NCBI RefSeq assembly: GCF_946479685.1
Contig: NZ_CAMLGS010000006.1
Location: 1-64,000, forward strand
Length of the DNA: 64,000 nt
Reading direction: 5' to 3'
Source: an uncultured Methylotenera sp.
GTDB lineage: Bacteria > Pseudomonadota > Gammaproteobacteria > Burkholderiales > Methylophilaceae
The notes under the pieces were generated by a model. It ran no database searches and had not been told where the DNA came from. It saw only the letters and a program-made list of their open reading frames with translations. Position numbers and translations under genes: made by a program. Numbering within the stretch: the first letter of the stretch is position 1; each line of letters begins with the position of its first letter. Shown here piece after piece: positions 28,080 through 35,957 of the stretch.

Positions 28080-29267
28080 ATGAACAACCATAACCAACCA
28101 CTACAGTTACTTGGCGGCATTAGCGCTAGCGAATTCCTGCAACACTACTGGCATAAAAAACCTTTGCTGATTAAAAACGCTATTCCCGGCTTTACCGGCT
28201 TATTAAGCCCGGACGAGCTAGCGGGCTTAGCTTGTGAAGAAGAAGTGCAATCTCGCATCGTAGAAGAAATTAAAGGCAAATGGCATGCAAGCCACGGCCC
28301 ATTTGAGGAAAGTGACTTTGCAAATTTACCGGAGAAGCCAGACCCTAAGCACCGCTGGACCTTGCTGGTACAGAGTGTGAACCATCACTTACCTGAAGCA
28401 GCCGAACTGCTGAGCCAGTTTAACTTTATTCCTCATGCCAGGCTGGATGACCTGATGGTGAGCTACGCACCGGATGGCGGTGGCGTAGGTCCACACTTTG
28501 ACAGCTATGATGTGTTCTTGCTGCAAGGCCAAGGCAAGCGCTTGTGGCGCATTAGTGAGCAAACTGATTTGAGTTTGGTAGAAGGTGCCCCGCTACGCAT
28601 TTTAAAGAATTTTGATACAGCCCAAGAGTGGCTAGTGGAAGCTGGCGATCTGCTGTACCTACCACCGCATTTAGCACACTGGGGTATTGCTGTTACAGAT
28701 GGCAACACAGACTGCATGACTTACTCTATCGGCTTTAGGGCACCCAAAGTGCATGAGCTAGCCACCGAGTTTCTTGGCTTTATGCAAGACAAACTCAACA
28801 AGGACGCCAACGCCTTACCTGGGATATATCAGGATGCGGACTTAGCACCACAAGAACACCCGGCAGAAATTGGCAGCAGCATGATTAGCAAGGTGGCAGA
28901 GATTTTAAAAACCATACAATGGTCAGACCAACATGTAGCGGATTTCTTGGGGTCTTATTTATCCGAGCCTAAACCTGACGTTTTTTTCGACCCCAATAAA
29001 AAAATGTCTTTACGCAAATTTCATGAAAATCTGCTGCAACATGGCATTAGCCTGGATTTAAAAAGCCAAATGCTGTTTACCCAGCAGTATTTTTATTTAA
29101 ATGGCGAAGCCATTAGCGCAACAGGCTCATCCGCAACCTTGCTTACCGCACTGGCAGATCACCGCATGCTGACTAGCGACCAAGTTGCACAAGCCGCCGA
29201 AATAGAGGCCACACTGATTGAGCAGTTGCACACCTGGTATCTCGCTGGCTACCTTTACTTTAATTAA
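28080..29267 (+). CDS. roxA: Ribosomal protein uL16 arginine 3-hydroxylase (RoxA/YcfD-like)
   Basis: 395 aa from the ATG at 28080 (a TTG at 28053 is in frame). JmjC/cupin_4 2-oxoglutarate oxygenase that hydroxylates an Arg of ribosomal protein L16. The cupin core shows GPHFDSYDVFLLQGQGKRLWRI, giving the HxD of the iron site, and YLPPHLAHWGIAV supplying the distal His. Upstream EFLQHYWHKKPLLIKNA is the family N-terminal motif. The C-terminal winged-helix part follows (about 290-395). Slightly longer than E. coli YcfD. It is followed 11 bp later by a small unknown gene. Confidence 0.88.
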   Translation: MNNHNQPLQLLGGISASEFLQHYWHKKPLLIKNAIPGFTGLLSPDELAGLACEEEVQSRIVEEIKGKWHASHGPFEESDFANLPEKPDPKHRWTLLVQSVNHHLPEAAELLSQFNFIPHARLDDLMVSYAPDGGGVGPHFDSYDVFLLQGQGKRLWRISEQTDLSLVEGAPLRILKNFDTAQEWLVEAGDLLYLPPHLAHWGIAVTDGNTDCMTYSIGFRAPKVHELATEFLGFMQDKLNKDANALPGIYQDADLAPQEHPAEIGSSMISKVAEILKTIQWSDQHVADFLGSYLSEPKPDVFFDPNKKMSLRKFHENLLQHGISLDLKSQMLFTQQYFYLNGEAISATGSSATLLTALADHRMLTSDQVAQAAEIEATLIEQLHTWYLAGYLYFN

Positions 29268-29278
29268 ATTTAGCGCGT

Positions 29279-29782
29279 ATGATGAGCGTCATGGATAACA
29301 CTTTGATGCCGGATAAAATCATCGTTGGTGAGCATTTGTATAATGAGGCGATCAAGCTCATTATACAAAGCGCAGAACATGAGCTTTTAATCTTTGACCA
29401 GGATTTAAAGCTAGGTGGCTTCTCAAGCCCGGCTATTTACGAGCTGCTGCAGCAGTTCTTAAGTCAGCAGATTACCAGCAGCCTATCTATTATTTTGCAG
29501 GATAGTGCGCACTTTCAAGATCAATGCCCAAGGCTGCTTAACTTGCTTAAACTGTTTGGTCATAAAATGCGCGTACACGTCACCAATCAATCTGCCAAGC
29601 ACGCAAAAGACTGCTTTATTCTTGCGGATGGCAAACATTACATTAAACGCATACATATCGACCAAGCGCGTTTTAAATATGCATTTGATGACATGGCAAC
29701 GGTTAAAGCACTCAACACCAGGTTTGATGAGCTCAACGAGGCCATTCAAGACACGGTAAGCACAACCCCATTAGGCTTATAA
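29279..29782 (+). CDS. Small PLD-like-fold protein, function unknown
   Basis: 167 aa, soluble. The layout (EAIKLIIQSAEHELLIFDQDLKLGGF, then LLQQFLSQ, an ILQD strand and a second half with KHYIKRIHIDQARFKY) resembles a single degenerate phospholipase-D-like domain without the HKD motif. I cannot name a function. It is 11 bp after the roxA-like gene and 9 bp before the secretin-domain gene, so these three are probably cotranscribed. Start uncertain among ATGs at 29279, 29282 and 29291. Confidence 0.7.
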   Translation: MMSVMDNTLMPDKIIVGEHLYNEAIKLIIQSAEHELLIFDQDLKLGGFSSPAIYELLQQFLSQQITSSLSIILQDSAHFQDQCPRLLNLLKLFGHKMRVHVTNQSAKHAKDCFILADGKHYIKRIHIDQARFKYAFDDMATVKALNTRFDELNEAIQDTVSTTPLGL

Positions 29783-29791
29783 GGCATCAAC

Positions 29792-30622
29792 ATGACACAA
29801 CTATGGATGAGAGCTCGTGTGCTGTGGCTGTTTATACTACTGAGCTTCACACTAGTCAGCCACGCAGCAAGTGACTTCAAGATTTTCACGCTACAGCATC
29901 GCTTTGCCGAGGAAGTGCTGCCAACCATTCAGGCCGTAGTTGGTAACCGCGGCACAGCTTCTGCCATTCAGAACCAGCTGATTGTGCGCACCGATAGCAA
30001 AACTATGGCTGAGGTAGAGCAAACGATTGCGACATTGGATACCGTACGTGAAAATTTCACTATTAGCGTCAAACGCCAGAATAGCTTCGCAGGCAGTAGC
30101 CGCAACAGTTCCATCAGAGGCCGCACGCGTATAGGCAATGCCACCATACAGACCGGCAATGATGCAAGAATCGGCAGAGATGGCATACAAATAGGGATAG
30201 AGGACAACCAGACCAATTCTCAACAAAGTAGCCAACAGTTTATTCGAGTCACGGATGGCGCACCCGCTTACATTAGTGTCGGTGAGTCCATTCCCTACAC
30301 CAACGAATGGATAGTACTCACACGCCGCTACGCGGTTAGACAAATCAGCACCGAATTTGTCGATATCAGCACAGGGTTTACCGTACGTGCCCGCAGCATA
30401 GGCAACCAGATCGAGCTGGAAATTACCCCTACTTTTTCCAGGCTACAGCAGGATAGCCGCATCGAGTTTGAGCAGCTATCATCGACAGTACGCGTACAGC
30501 GCGGCGAATGGGTTAATATAGGTGGCATCATGCAAGATAAAGATGAGGTTAGCCGTGCCATATTAGCCAGCGGGAGTGGACAATCCTACCAAAATAGCCA
30601 AATTTTGATTCGTGTGGAATAA
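29792..30622 (+). CDS. Secretin-domain periplasmic protein, incomplete secretin
   Basis: 276 aa. A signal peptide (about 1-26, ending SHA-AS) precedes a secretin N-like domain (FKIFTLQHRFAEEVLPTIQAVVG...NQLIVRTD), a Ser/Asn/Gly-rich linker (about 90-145) and a C-terminal part like the secretin beta domain (VGESIPYTNEW, TGFTVRARSIGNQIELEITP, GEWVNIGG). The membrane-spanning secretin region is short or missing, and no type II/IV secretion genes are near. AAGG lies 7 nt before the ATG. Possibly an orphan accessory protein; function unknown. Confidence 0.75.
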   Translation: MTQLWMRARVLWLFILLSFTLVSHAASDFKIFTLQHRFAEEVLPTIQAVVGNRGTASAIQNQLIVRTDSKTMAEVEQTIATLDTVRENFTISVKRQNSFAGSSRNSSIRGRTRIGNATIQTGNDARIGRDGIQIGIEDNQTNSQQSSQQFIRVTDGAPAYISVGESIPYTNEWIVLTRRYAVRQISTEFVDISTGFTVRARSIGNQIELEITPTFSRLQQDSRIEFEQLSSTVRVQRGEWVNIGGIMQDKDEVSRAILASGSGQSYQNSQILIRVE

Positions 30623-30694
30623 TCATTTTTCAACGCACTTTAGCTAAGCGGGAACTTTTTTGCGATATTTCAGCTTAATAATTGAAATGTAGTG

Positions 30695-30705
30695 TTTTTT
30701 TTTTT
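30695..30705. repeat. T11 homopolymer tract
   Basis: Eleven consecutive T lie just before the extended -10 element (30712-30720), in the spacer region where the -35 would be. The length of such a tract can vary by slippage. Confidence 0.7.
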
Positions 30706-30711
30706 AATTCC

Positions 30712-30720
30712 TGCTAGAAT
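30712..30720 (+). promoter_or_regulatory. Extended -10 promoter before the Ala/Pro/Glu lipoprotein
   Basis: TGCTAGAAT, TG-n-TAGAAT, about 88 bp before the ATG at 30808. The same nonamer precedes yajC. No -35 hexamer is convincing, and the T11 tract occupies its place. Confidence 0.5.
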
Positions 30721-30807
30721 TTGCGCCACTCGATATAGTTATTAGTCACTTTTTAAGTAGTATCGAAAACAGTTTTTTAACCAGTTAAACTTATAAGGAA
30801 ATATAAA

Positions 30808-31035
30808 ATGACACGTTCTGTTTTGTTAGCTGCATTGTTAGCTCTTGCTGTTACTGCTTGTGGCGAAAAAGCTGCTGAAGCTCCTGCTGTTGAAGCTCCA
30901 GCTGTTGAGGCTCCTGCTGCTGAAGCTGCTCCTGCTGCTGAAGCACCAGCAGCTGAAGCTGCTCCTGCTGCTGAAGCGCCAGCTGCTGAAGCAGCTCCAG
31001 CTGCTGAAGCTGCACCAGCTGCTGAAGCAAAATAA
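30808..31035 (+). CDS. Small Ala/Pro/Glu-repeat lipoprotein
   Basis: 75 aa. A lipoprotein signal peptide ends in VTAC (Cys18). The mature part is almost entirely APAAEA-type repeats (six or more units), with imperfect tandem repeats in the DNA. The low-complexity, acidic, Pro-rich tail is likely extended and periplasmic or surface-exposed. AAGGAAA lies 8 nt before the ATG, and a strong terminator follows, so it is a genuine, well-expressed single gene. Function unknown; a cell-envelope spacer or structural lipoprotein is possible. Confidence 0.8.
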   Translation: MTRSVLLAALLALAVTACGEKAAEAPAVEAPAVEAPAAEAAPAAEAPAAEAAPAAEAPAAEAAPAAEAAPAAEAK

Positions 31036-31060
31036 TTTATTGTTAAATCAATAATTATGC

Positions 31061-31088
31061 AAAAAGCCGACGCAAGTCGGCTTTTTTT
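31061..31088 (+). terminator. Terminator after the small lipoprotein gene
   Basis: A perfect 11-bp stem AAAAAGCCGAC / GTCGGCTTTTT, 4-nt loop, seven T at the 3' end. Also usable for the converging MBL gene. Confidence 0.92.
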
Positions 31089-31144
31089 ATGCTTCCAATA
31101 CGGAGTGCAGTAATCAGTCTCTAGCTAAATTAGCAGCAAGCAAA

Positions 31145-31918
31145 TTATGTGATTTGCCGCCAATCAAAACCCAGCATCTGATCGGCAATACCAACCCAAT
31201 CCAACGCACAATCTGCAACTTGTGCCAACGCAGTTTTCGCCAGCAACGGGGTATTGTTTTTTGCACTTAAATGCGCAGCAATTAAATGCTGCAACTTAGA
31301 ACGGTCTAATCTGGCAAGCAAATCGGCCGACGCGGAGTTTTCCAAGTGCCCCCATTCACCGCCCACACGTTTCTTTAAAGAGGCCGCATAAGGCCCATTA
31401 CGCAACATGGCGCTATCGTGGTTACACTCCAGCACCAATGCATCACAACCGCTTAACTGCTGCTCAATATGCACAGTGCTACGCCCTACATCAGTGAGCA
31501 CCCCTAAGCGATGCTGACCATCCCCAAATACGCATTGCACAGGCTCACGCGCATCATGTGGAACGGGGTAGGGGTACACTTCAACATCAGCCACACTAAA
31601 CGGCGTATGGCTATTAATCACATTTAGTTGTAAATCATGCTGATTCGGGAAATAGCGCTCAGCCATCTTGAGGGTGCCATAGGTGAGCCAAACTGGAATG
31701 TGGTGTCTGGCGGCAAACTTAAAGGCGCCGCCGGCGTGGTCATCATGTTCGTGCGTAATGACGATACCAGCCAAATCTTCAGGGTTAAGGTTTAAACGCG
31801 CCAGGCGGCTGGTGGTTTCCTTAATGCTGAACCCGCAGTCCAGCATCAAACGTGTGTTATTGACTTCTACCACTAGCGCATTGCCAGCGCTGCCGCTGCC
31901 GAGCGAAGCAAAGCGCAT
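31145..31918 (-). CDS. MBL-fold metallohydrolase (YycJ/WalJ-like)
   Basis: 257 aa. The metallo-beta-lactamase fold starts MRFASLGSGSAGNA and carries THEHDDHAGG (HxHxDH, two-metal site), later VLECNHD and AAHLS. The closest recognisable group is YycJ/WalJ, described as a 5'-3' exonuclease-like MBL protein involved in DNA repair or cell-wall regulation in Gram-positives. Its role in proteobacteria is not established. GAGAG lies 7 nt before the ATG. It is downstream of bamC on the same strand but separated by a terminator. Confidence 0.85.
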   Translation of the reverse strand: MRFASLGSGSAGNALVVEVNNTRLMLDCGFSIKETTSRLARLNLNPEDLAGIVITHEHDDHAGGAFKFAARHHIPVWLTYGTLKMAERYFPNQHDLQLNVINSHTPFSVADVEVYPYPVPHDAREPVQCVFGDGQHRLGVLTDVGRSTVHIEQQLSGCDALVLECNHDSAMLRNGPYAASLKKRVGGEWGHLENSASADLLARLDRSKLQHLIAAHLSAKNNTPLLAKTALAQVADCALDWVGIADQMLGFDWRQIT

Positions 31919-32050
31919 TTTAATCTCTCTTCTAAAAACGATATAAAGGCAAGCTAATACCGAGAAAATAGCAGGCCCAGAATATGTCAGCGATAACAGG
32001 TAGTCCTGACTTAAGAACCTGCCACATCACTTAATAAAAAAAGCGGCATA

Positions 32051-32076
32051 AAAAAGGCGGCCGGAGCCGCCTTTTT
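32051..32076 (-). terminator. Terminator of dapA-bamC
   Basis: AAAAAGGCGGC / GCCGCCTTTTT, 11-bp stem with a CGGA loop, followed by T-rich sequence on the minus strand about 10 bp after the bamC stop. Confidence 0.9.
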
Positions 32077-32084
32077 ATCCCAAG

Positions 32085-33380
32085 TTAGCGCAACTGCTCA
32101 TACATCAGGGCAATAATTCTGTTTGCCGTTGTAGTGCGAACACGTGCTCCATCAGTATCAATCACAGTTACCACGGAGCCATTGTCGGCATCACTCACCT
32201 TGATGCGGTATTGACGCTCTTTGTTAGCCTTTTGTTTGTCGTCGCTGCCCCAGAACTTCAAGCTATCCACGATGCCCTTATCTTCTTTTTTGGCGGCTGC
32301 ATCAGGCTTCTTCGCCTCATCATCGCCCCAGAATTTAATGCTCTCGATCAGGCCTTTCTTTTTCTTAGGTGCGTCATCAATATCCACGTCAGCATAACGC
32401 ACAAAATAAAGACCATTAGAACGATCCCTATCTTCAATCACGAAGCCAACGCGGTCTAAAGCCAAGCCTACACGGCGCCATGCACGGTCAAACTGGTCAT
32501 TCAGCAGCAATCTAGCACTGCCGTCAGACTCTTTCACCACCTCGGCATGTTTAGTCACAGCCGCATCAGCCAGTATCGCCTGCGACTTCTTCTCTTCTAC
32601 GCCCAGTTTCACCATCAAACGGCGTAATAACTCAACATCCAACTCCGCATCACTCGCATCGTTTTTAGCGGTGTTTGCAGCATCCGCTTTGTAACCGGTT
32701 TCAATTTCACCCAATTGCGTTCTAATACGGGTTTTGCCGTCGTCTGGTGCACCCACCACAGAACGATGCGACATATAGATCTCGGTTGTACCAGTGTCTG
32801 CACCATGCTCCAGGCGAGTACGGAATTTTCTCTTATCCGCAAAACCAGATAACTTATCTAGCCATTTATCGAATTTGTCTAGTGCATTACCAGACTCATC
32901 TTTTTTAATCGCTTCAGCATCAATCCATTCGGTTTCCATCACACCGATTTGTGGGTTCTCTACACGCACCGCAAAACCCATGTCGGTCCAGAAATCACGA
33001 ATCACTGGCCAGATTTTTTCAGCAGGCGCATTGACCACTAACCAGCGCTGTGTGCCGGATTTCTCCATACGCACGCCTTCTGGACTTTGCAGTACTTTTT
33101 CAACGCCAACTTCTTGCGCCTCTTGTGCTTGGCTGTAGCTAGAGTAGCTCGCGCTACCAGGCACTGCGTAAGCTTCACTTACAGGGCTTGCAGTCAGGTC
33201 TGGTGGCACTTCCAGCGGACGGGAGCGGCCAGCGCCTTTGTAATCTGATTTTGTATCGATAAAAGGAATAGAATCACAAGCACTTAAACTTGCCATTAAA
33301 AACAAAGGCAGCACTACAGTCTTTGCTTTACGCAACGCACTAGAACGATTAGCGCTTGCGTTGAAATTAACTTGTTTCAT
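32085..33380 (-). CDS. bamC: Outer membrane assembly lipoprotein BamC
   Basis: 431 aa, longer than E. coli BamC (344). BamC is a lipoprotein of the BAM complex that inserts outer-membrane proteins. A lipobox LSAC (Cys about 35) is followed by the unstructured BamD-binding region (SDYKGAGRSRPLEVPPDLT). Two helix-grip domains (about 105-240 and 275-431) follow. The second is interrupted by a Lys/Asp-rich insert with two near-identical copies of G(L/I)(I/V)xSxKFWGxDD (residues 343-381). GAGG precedes the ATG. It follows dapA by 30 bp, as in many proteobacteria. Confidence 0.93.
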   Translation of the reverse strand: MKQVNFNASANRSSALRKAKTVVLPLFLMASLSACDSIPFIDTKSDYKGAGRSRPLEVPPDLTASPVSEAYAVPGSASYSSYSQAQEAQEVGVEKVLQSPEGVRMEKSGTQRWLVVNAPAEKIWPVIRDFWTDMGFAVRVENPQIGVMETEWIDAEAIKKDESGNALDKFDKWLDKLSGFADKRKFRTRLEHGADTGTTEIYMSHRSVVGAPDDGKTRIRTQLGEIETGYKADAANTAKNDASDAELDVELLRRLMVKLGVEEKKSQAILADAAVTKHAEVVKESDGSARLLLNDQFDRAWRRVGLALDRVGFVIEDRDRSNGLYFVRYADVDIDDAPKKKKGLIESIKFWGDDEAKKPDAAAKKEDKGIVDSLKFWGSDDKQKANKERQYRIKVSDADNGSVVTVIDTDGARVRTTTANRIIALMYEQLR

Positions 33381-33410
33381 TCAAACCTCGTGTTAGAACT
33401 CTATTGTTCG

Positions 33411-34286
33411 TTATAAAATTTGCGCAGGCTCACATGCCTTGCGCAAAACTTCATGATACTGCGCGGATAAATTAACCATAGGCAAACGAATGCCGGTTTT
33501 AATCATGCCCATCTGTTCCAACACCCATTTCACCGGGATTGGATTTGCCTCAACAAACAGCTTTTGATGCAAGCCAAACAGTTTGGCATTGATTTCACGT
33601 GCAACTTTTACATCGCCAGCCAGCGCTGCCACACACATGTCGTGCATCAACTTAGGCGCTACGTTGGCTGTAACGGAAATCACACCATGCCCACCCAACA
33701 GCATTAAGGATAATGCAGTTGCATCATCACCGCTGTAAATTGCGAATTCTTTTGGAGCACGTAACAGCAAATCAGTTCCGCGTTCAATCCCGCCAGTTGC
33801 ATCTTTAATGCCCACGATATTGGCATGGGTGGCTAAACGTAGCACCGTGTCATTGCTGAGATCACAGCCAGTACGGCCTGGTACGTTATAGAGAATTTGC
33901 GGGATAGCCACGGCATCGGCCACAGCTTTAAAATGCTGGTACAAACCTTCTTGCGTTGGCTTATTGTAATAAGGCGCAACCAGAAGACAGGCGTCAGCGC
34001 CTAGTTCTTTGGCTTTTTGCGTCAGCACGATGGCTTCTTTGGTTGAGTTAGCACCGGTACCGGCAATCACTGGCACGCGACCAGCCACTTGCTCAACGGC
34101 AGTTTGAATAAGCAGGCAATGCTCATCAAAATCTACAGTAGGAGACTCCCCCGTAGTGCCAACAATCACAATACCATCAGAACCTTGATCAATATGAAAA
34201 TCAATCAATGCTTTTAAAGATGGGATATCTAAACGCCCATCTTCAAACATGGGCGAAACAATAGCAACTAAACTGCCTTGCAACAT
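33411..34286 (-). CDS. dapA: 4-hydroxy-tetrahydrodipicolinate synthase DapA
   Basis: 291 aa. DapA condenses pyruvate and aspartate semialdehyde in the lysine/diaminopimelate pathway. The Schiff-base lysine lies in [11 protein letters not shown] (about 161). GTTGESPT, the catalytic [12 protein letters not shown]yr, and the GANSTKEA region are also present. Standard tetrameric TIM-barrel length. It heads the dapA-bamC unit. Confidence 0.97.
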   Translation of the reverse strand: MLQGSLVAIVSPMFEDGRLDIPSLKALIDFHIDQGSDGIVIVGTTGESPTVDFDEHCLLIQTAVEQVAGRVPVIAGTGANSTKEAIVLTQKAKELGADACLLVAPYYNKPTQEGLYQHFKAVADAVAIPQILYNVPGRTGCDLSNDTVLRLATHANIVGIKDATGGIERGTDLLLRAPKEFAIYSGDDATALSLMLLGGHGVISVTANVAPKLMHDMCVAALAGDVKVAREINAKLFGLHQKLFVEANPIPVKWVLEQMGMIKTGIRLPMVNLSAQYHEVLRKACEPAQIL

Positions 34287-34585
34287 AGGAAACCTACCTG
34301 ATTCATAATGTTATATTTTAACCTGAATGTTTCATAATTTTCTGCATTTATTACGCACAATTTCGGTTTGACGGTAATTTTATAAGAACATTAGCCAGCA
34401 TCTTTTCTGCAGGCAACGCTAATCTGCCAACTTGCGTCCGTCGCAGCGGTTAAATCACACGGTGTCAGGCTAATTACTTACGCCCACACAACGGCAGACC
34501 CAGGCATGCCAAACCAAAGTTAAAACTTATGGCGGCATTGATATATCAAACACTTACTAACTACAGCCTGAACGGATTAACGCTG

Positions 34586-34591
34586 TATAAT
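34586..34591 (+). promoter_or_regulatory. Candidate -10 element of the rsx operon
   Basis: A perfect TATAAT lies 35 bp before the rsxA ATG (34627), with no good -35. If used, the start (near 34598) excludes the AGGAAA/TTG alternative start of rsxA at 34603 from normal initiation. The 340-base gap 34287-34626 between dapA and rsxA holds nothing else I can name. Confidence 0.4.
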
Positions 34592-34626
34592 CTAGGAAAT
34601 TATTGCTGAAATCCCATATTCAAAAT

Positions 34627-35220
34627 ATGACTTTCGACTTTCATCATTACATTATGATTTTGGTTGGCACCGTGTTTGTAAACAACATCGTGCTGGTGAA
34701 GATCTTGGGCTTATGCCCGTTCATGGGCGTTTCTAAAAAATTAGAAGCCTCCATCGGCATGGCCGGCGCCACAGCGTTGGTATTAAGCGTAGGCTCCATG
34801 ACCAGCTGGGGTATTAACCACTACCTGCTAGAGCCGAATGGCTTGTTTTATTTACGTACACTTTCTTTCATTGTGATTATTGCCGGCGTGGTGCAACTAA
34901 CCGAAATGATCATGGAAAAGAACTTCCCTACCCTGCACCAAGGTCTGGGCATTTTTTTACCGCTCATCACCACCAACTGCGCAGTGCTCGGCATCCCCCT
35001 CCTTAATGCGCAAGCCAGCCATAGCTTTTTAGAGTCACTCTTCTTCGGGCTAGGCGGTGCGCTTGGCTTTTCACTAGTATTGATACTATTTGCCTCTATG
35101 CGCGAGCGACTAGAAGGCGCAGACGTACCTGCTGCCTTTAAAGGCTCAGCGATTGGCATGATTACCGCTGCGTTAATGAGCTTGGCATTTATGGGCTTTA
35201 TGGGCCTGGATAAGTACTAA
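34627..35220 (+). CDS. rsxA: Electron transport complex subunit RsxA/RnfA
   Basis: 197 aa from the ATG at 34627. The frame is open to a TTG at 34603, which has a better ribosome site, but the ATG matches the usual N-terminus. Six membrane helices are expected. Family signatures [23 protein letters not shown] and [17 protein letters not shown] contain the two conserved Cys of the RsxA/RsxE half-site that bind an intramembrane iron-sulfur cluster. The complex couples NADH (or ferredoxin) electron flow to ion transport. First gene of rsxABCDGE. Confidence 0.95.
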   Translation: MTFDFHHYIMILVGTVFVNNIVLVKILGLCPFMGVSKKLEASIGMAGATALVLSVGSMTSWGINHYLLEPNGLFYLRTLSFIVIIAGVVQLTEMIMEKNFPTLHQGLGIFLPLITTNCAVLGIPLLNAQASHSFLESLFFGLGGALGFSLVLILFASMRERLEGADVPAAFKGSAIGMITAALMSLAFMGFMGLDKY

Positions 35221-35378
35221 GAAAAAACACTAAGCTTAAACACTAGCCGCTAGTAACAATAAACTAGCAACAATAAAACTGTATAAATGTGTTGGCTGTG
35301 ACCTAACCACGGGGCACAACATGACCAACTATTAATAAAATAATTAGCCATTTAATTTAAAAGCAATCAAAAAGCGAT

Positions 35379-35957
35379 ATGTTACTCACCTCCATCTACG
35401 TCATGCTTGGACTAGCCATCGTGCTAGGCGCGTTGCTAGGCATTGCGGCATTACTGTTTAAAGTAGAAGGCGACCCACTGGTGGCACGCATTGATGCCAT
35501 TTTGCCGCAAACGCAATGCGGCCAATGCGGCTACCCTGGCTGCAAGCCTTACGCAACTGCGATTGCCAACGGTGAGGCGGATATCAACCAGTGTCCACCC
35601 GGTGGCGACGCTGGCGTACATGCACTGGCAGATTTACTTGGCGTAGAGTATAAACCGCTCAATGCAGAGCACGGCTTACCCAAACCCAAAGCTGTCGCCT
35701 TTATTGATGAGGCCACTTGCATAGGCTGCACCTTGTGCATACAGGCGTGTCCGGTTGATGCCATCTTGGGTGCATCTAAGCATATGCATACGATTATTGC
35801 CTCGGAGTGTACGGGCTGCGAACTATGCTTGGCTCCATGCCCGGTAGACTGCATCAGCATGAAACCGCTGGCTGAGACCCCTGATAACTGGAAGTGGAAG
35901 TATCCGGTGTTCCCCATCAAGGCGCTGCCTGCAAACCCTGGCAAGGTGTCTTCATGA
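35379..35957 (+). CDS. rsxB: Ferredoxin-type subunit RsxB/RnfB
   Basis: 192 aa. An N-terminal membrane anchor (about 5-28) is followed by the Fe-S domain [16 protein letters not shown] and two 4Fe-4S ferredoxin motifs, [16 protein letters not shown] and [16 protein letters not shown]. It passes electrons between RsxC and the membrane core. Its TGA overlaps the ATG of rsxC (ATGA), so translation is coupled. Shorter than the anaerobe type, which has extra clusters. Confidence 0.95.
   Translation: MLLTSIYVMLGLAIVLGALLGIAALLFKVEGDPLVARIDAILPQTQCGQCGYPGCKPYATAIANGEADINQCPPGGDAGVHALADLLGVEYKPLNAEHGLPKPKAVAFIDEATCIGCTLCIQACPVDAILGASKHMHTIIASECTGCELCLAPCPVDCISMKPLAETPDNWKWKYPVFPIKALPANPGKVSS

Noticed and set aside
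30845..31054. A Leu-rich 69-codon ORF overlapping the small lipoprotein
   Set aside because: It is the second frame of the Ala/Pro/Glu codon repeat. The lipoprotein frame has the signal peptide, ribosome site and terminator.
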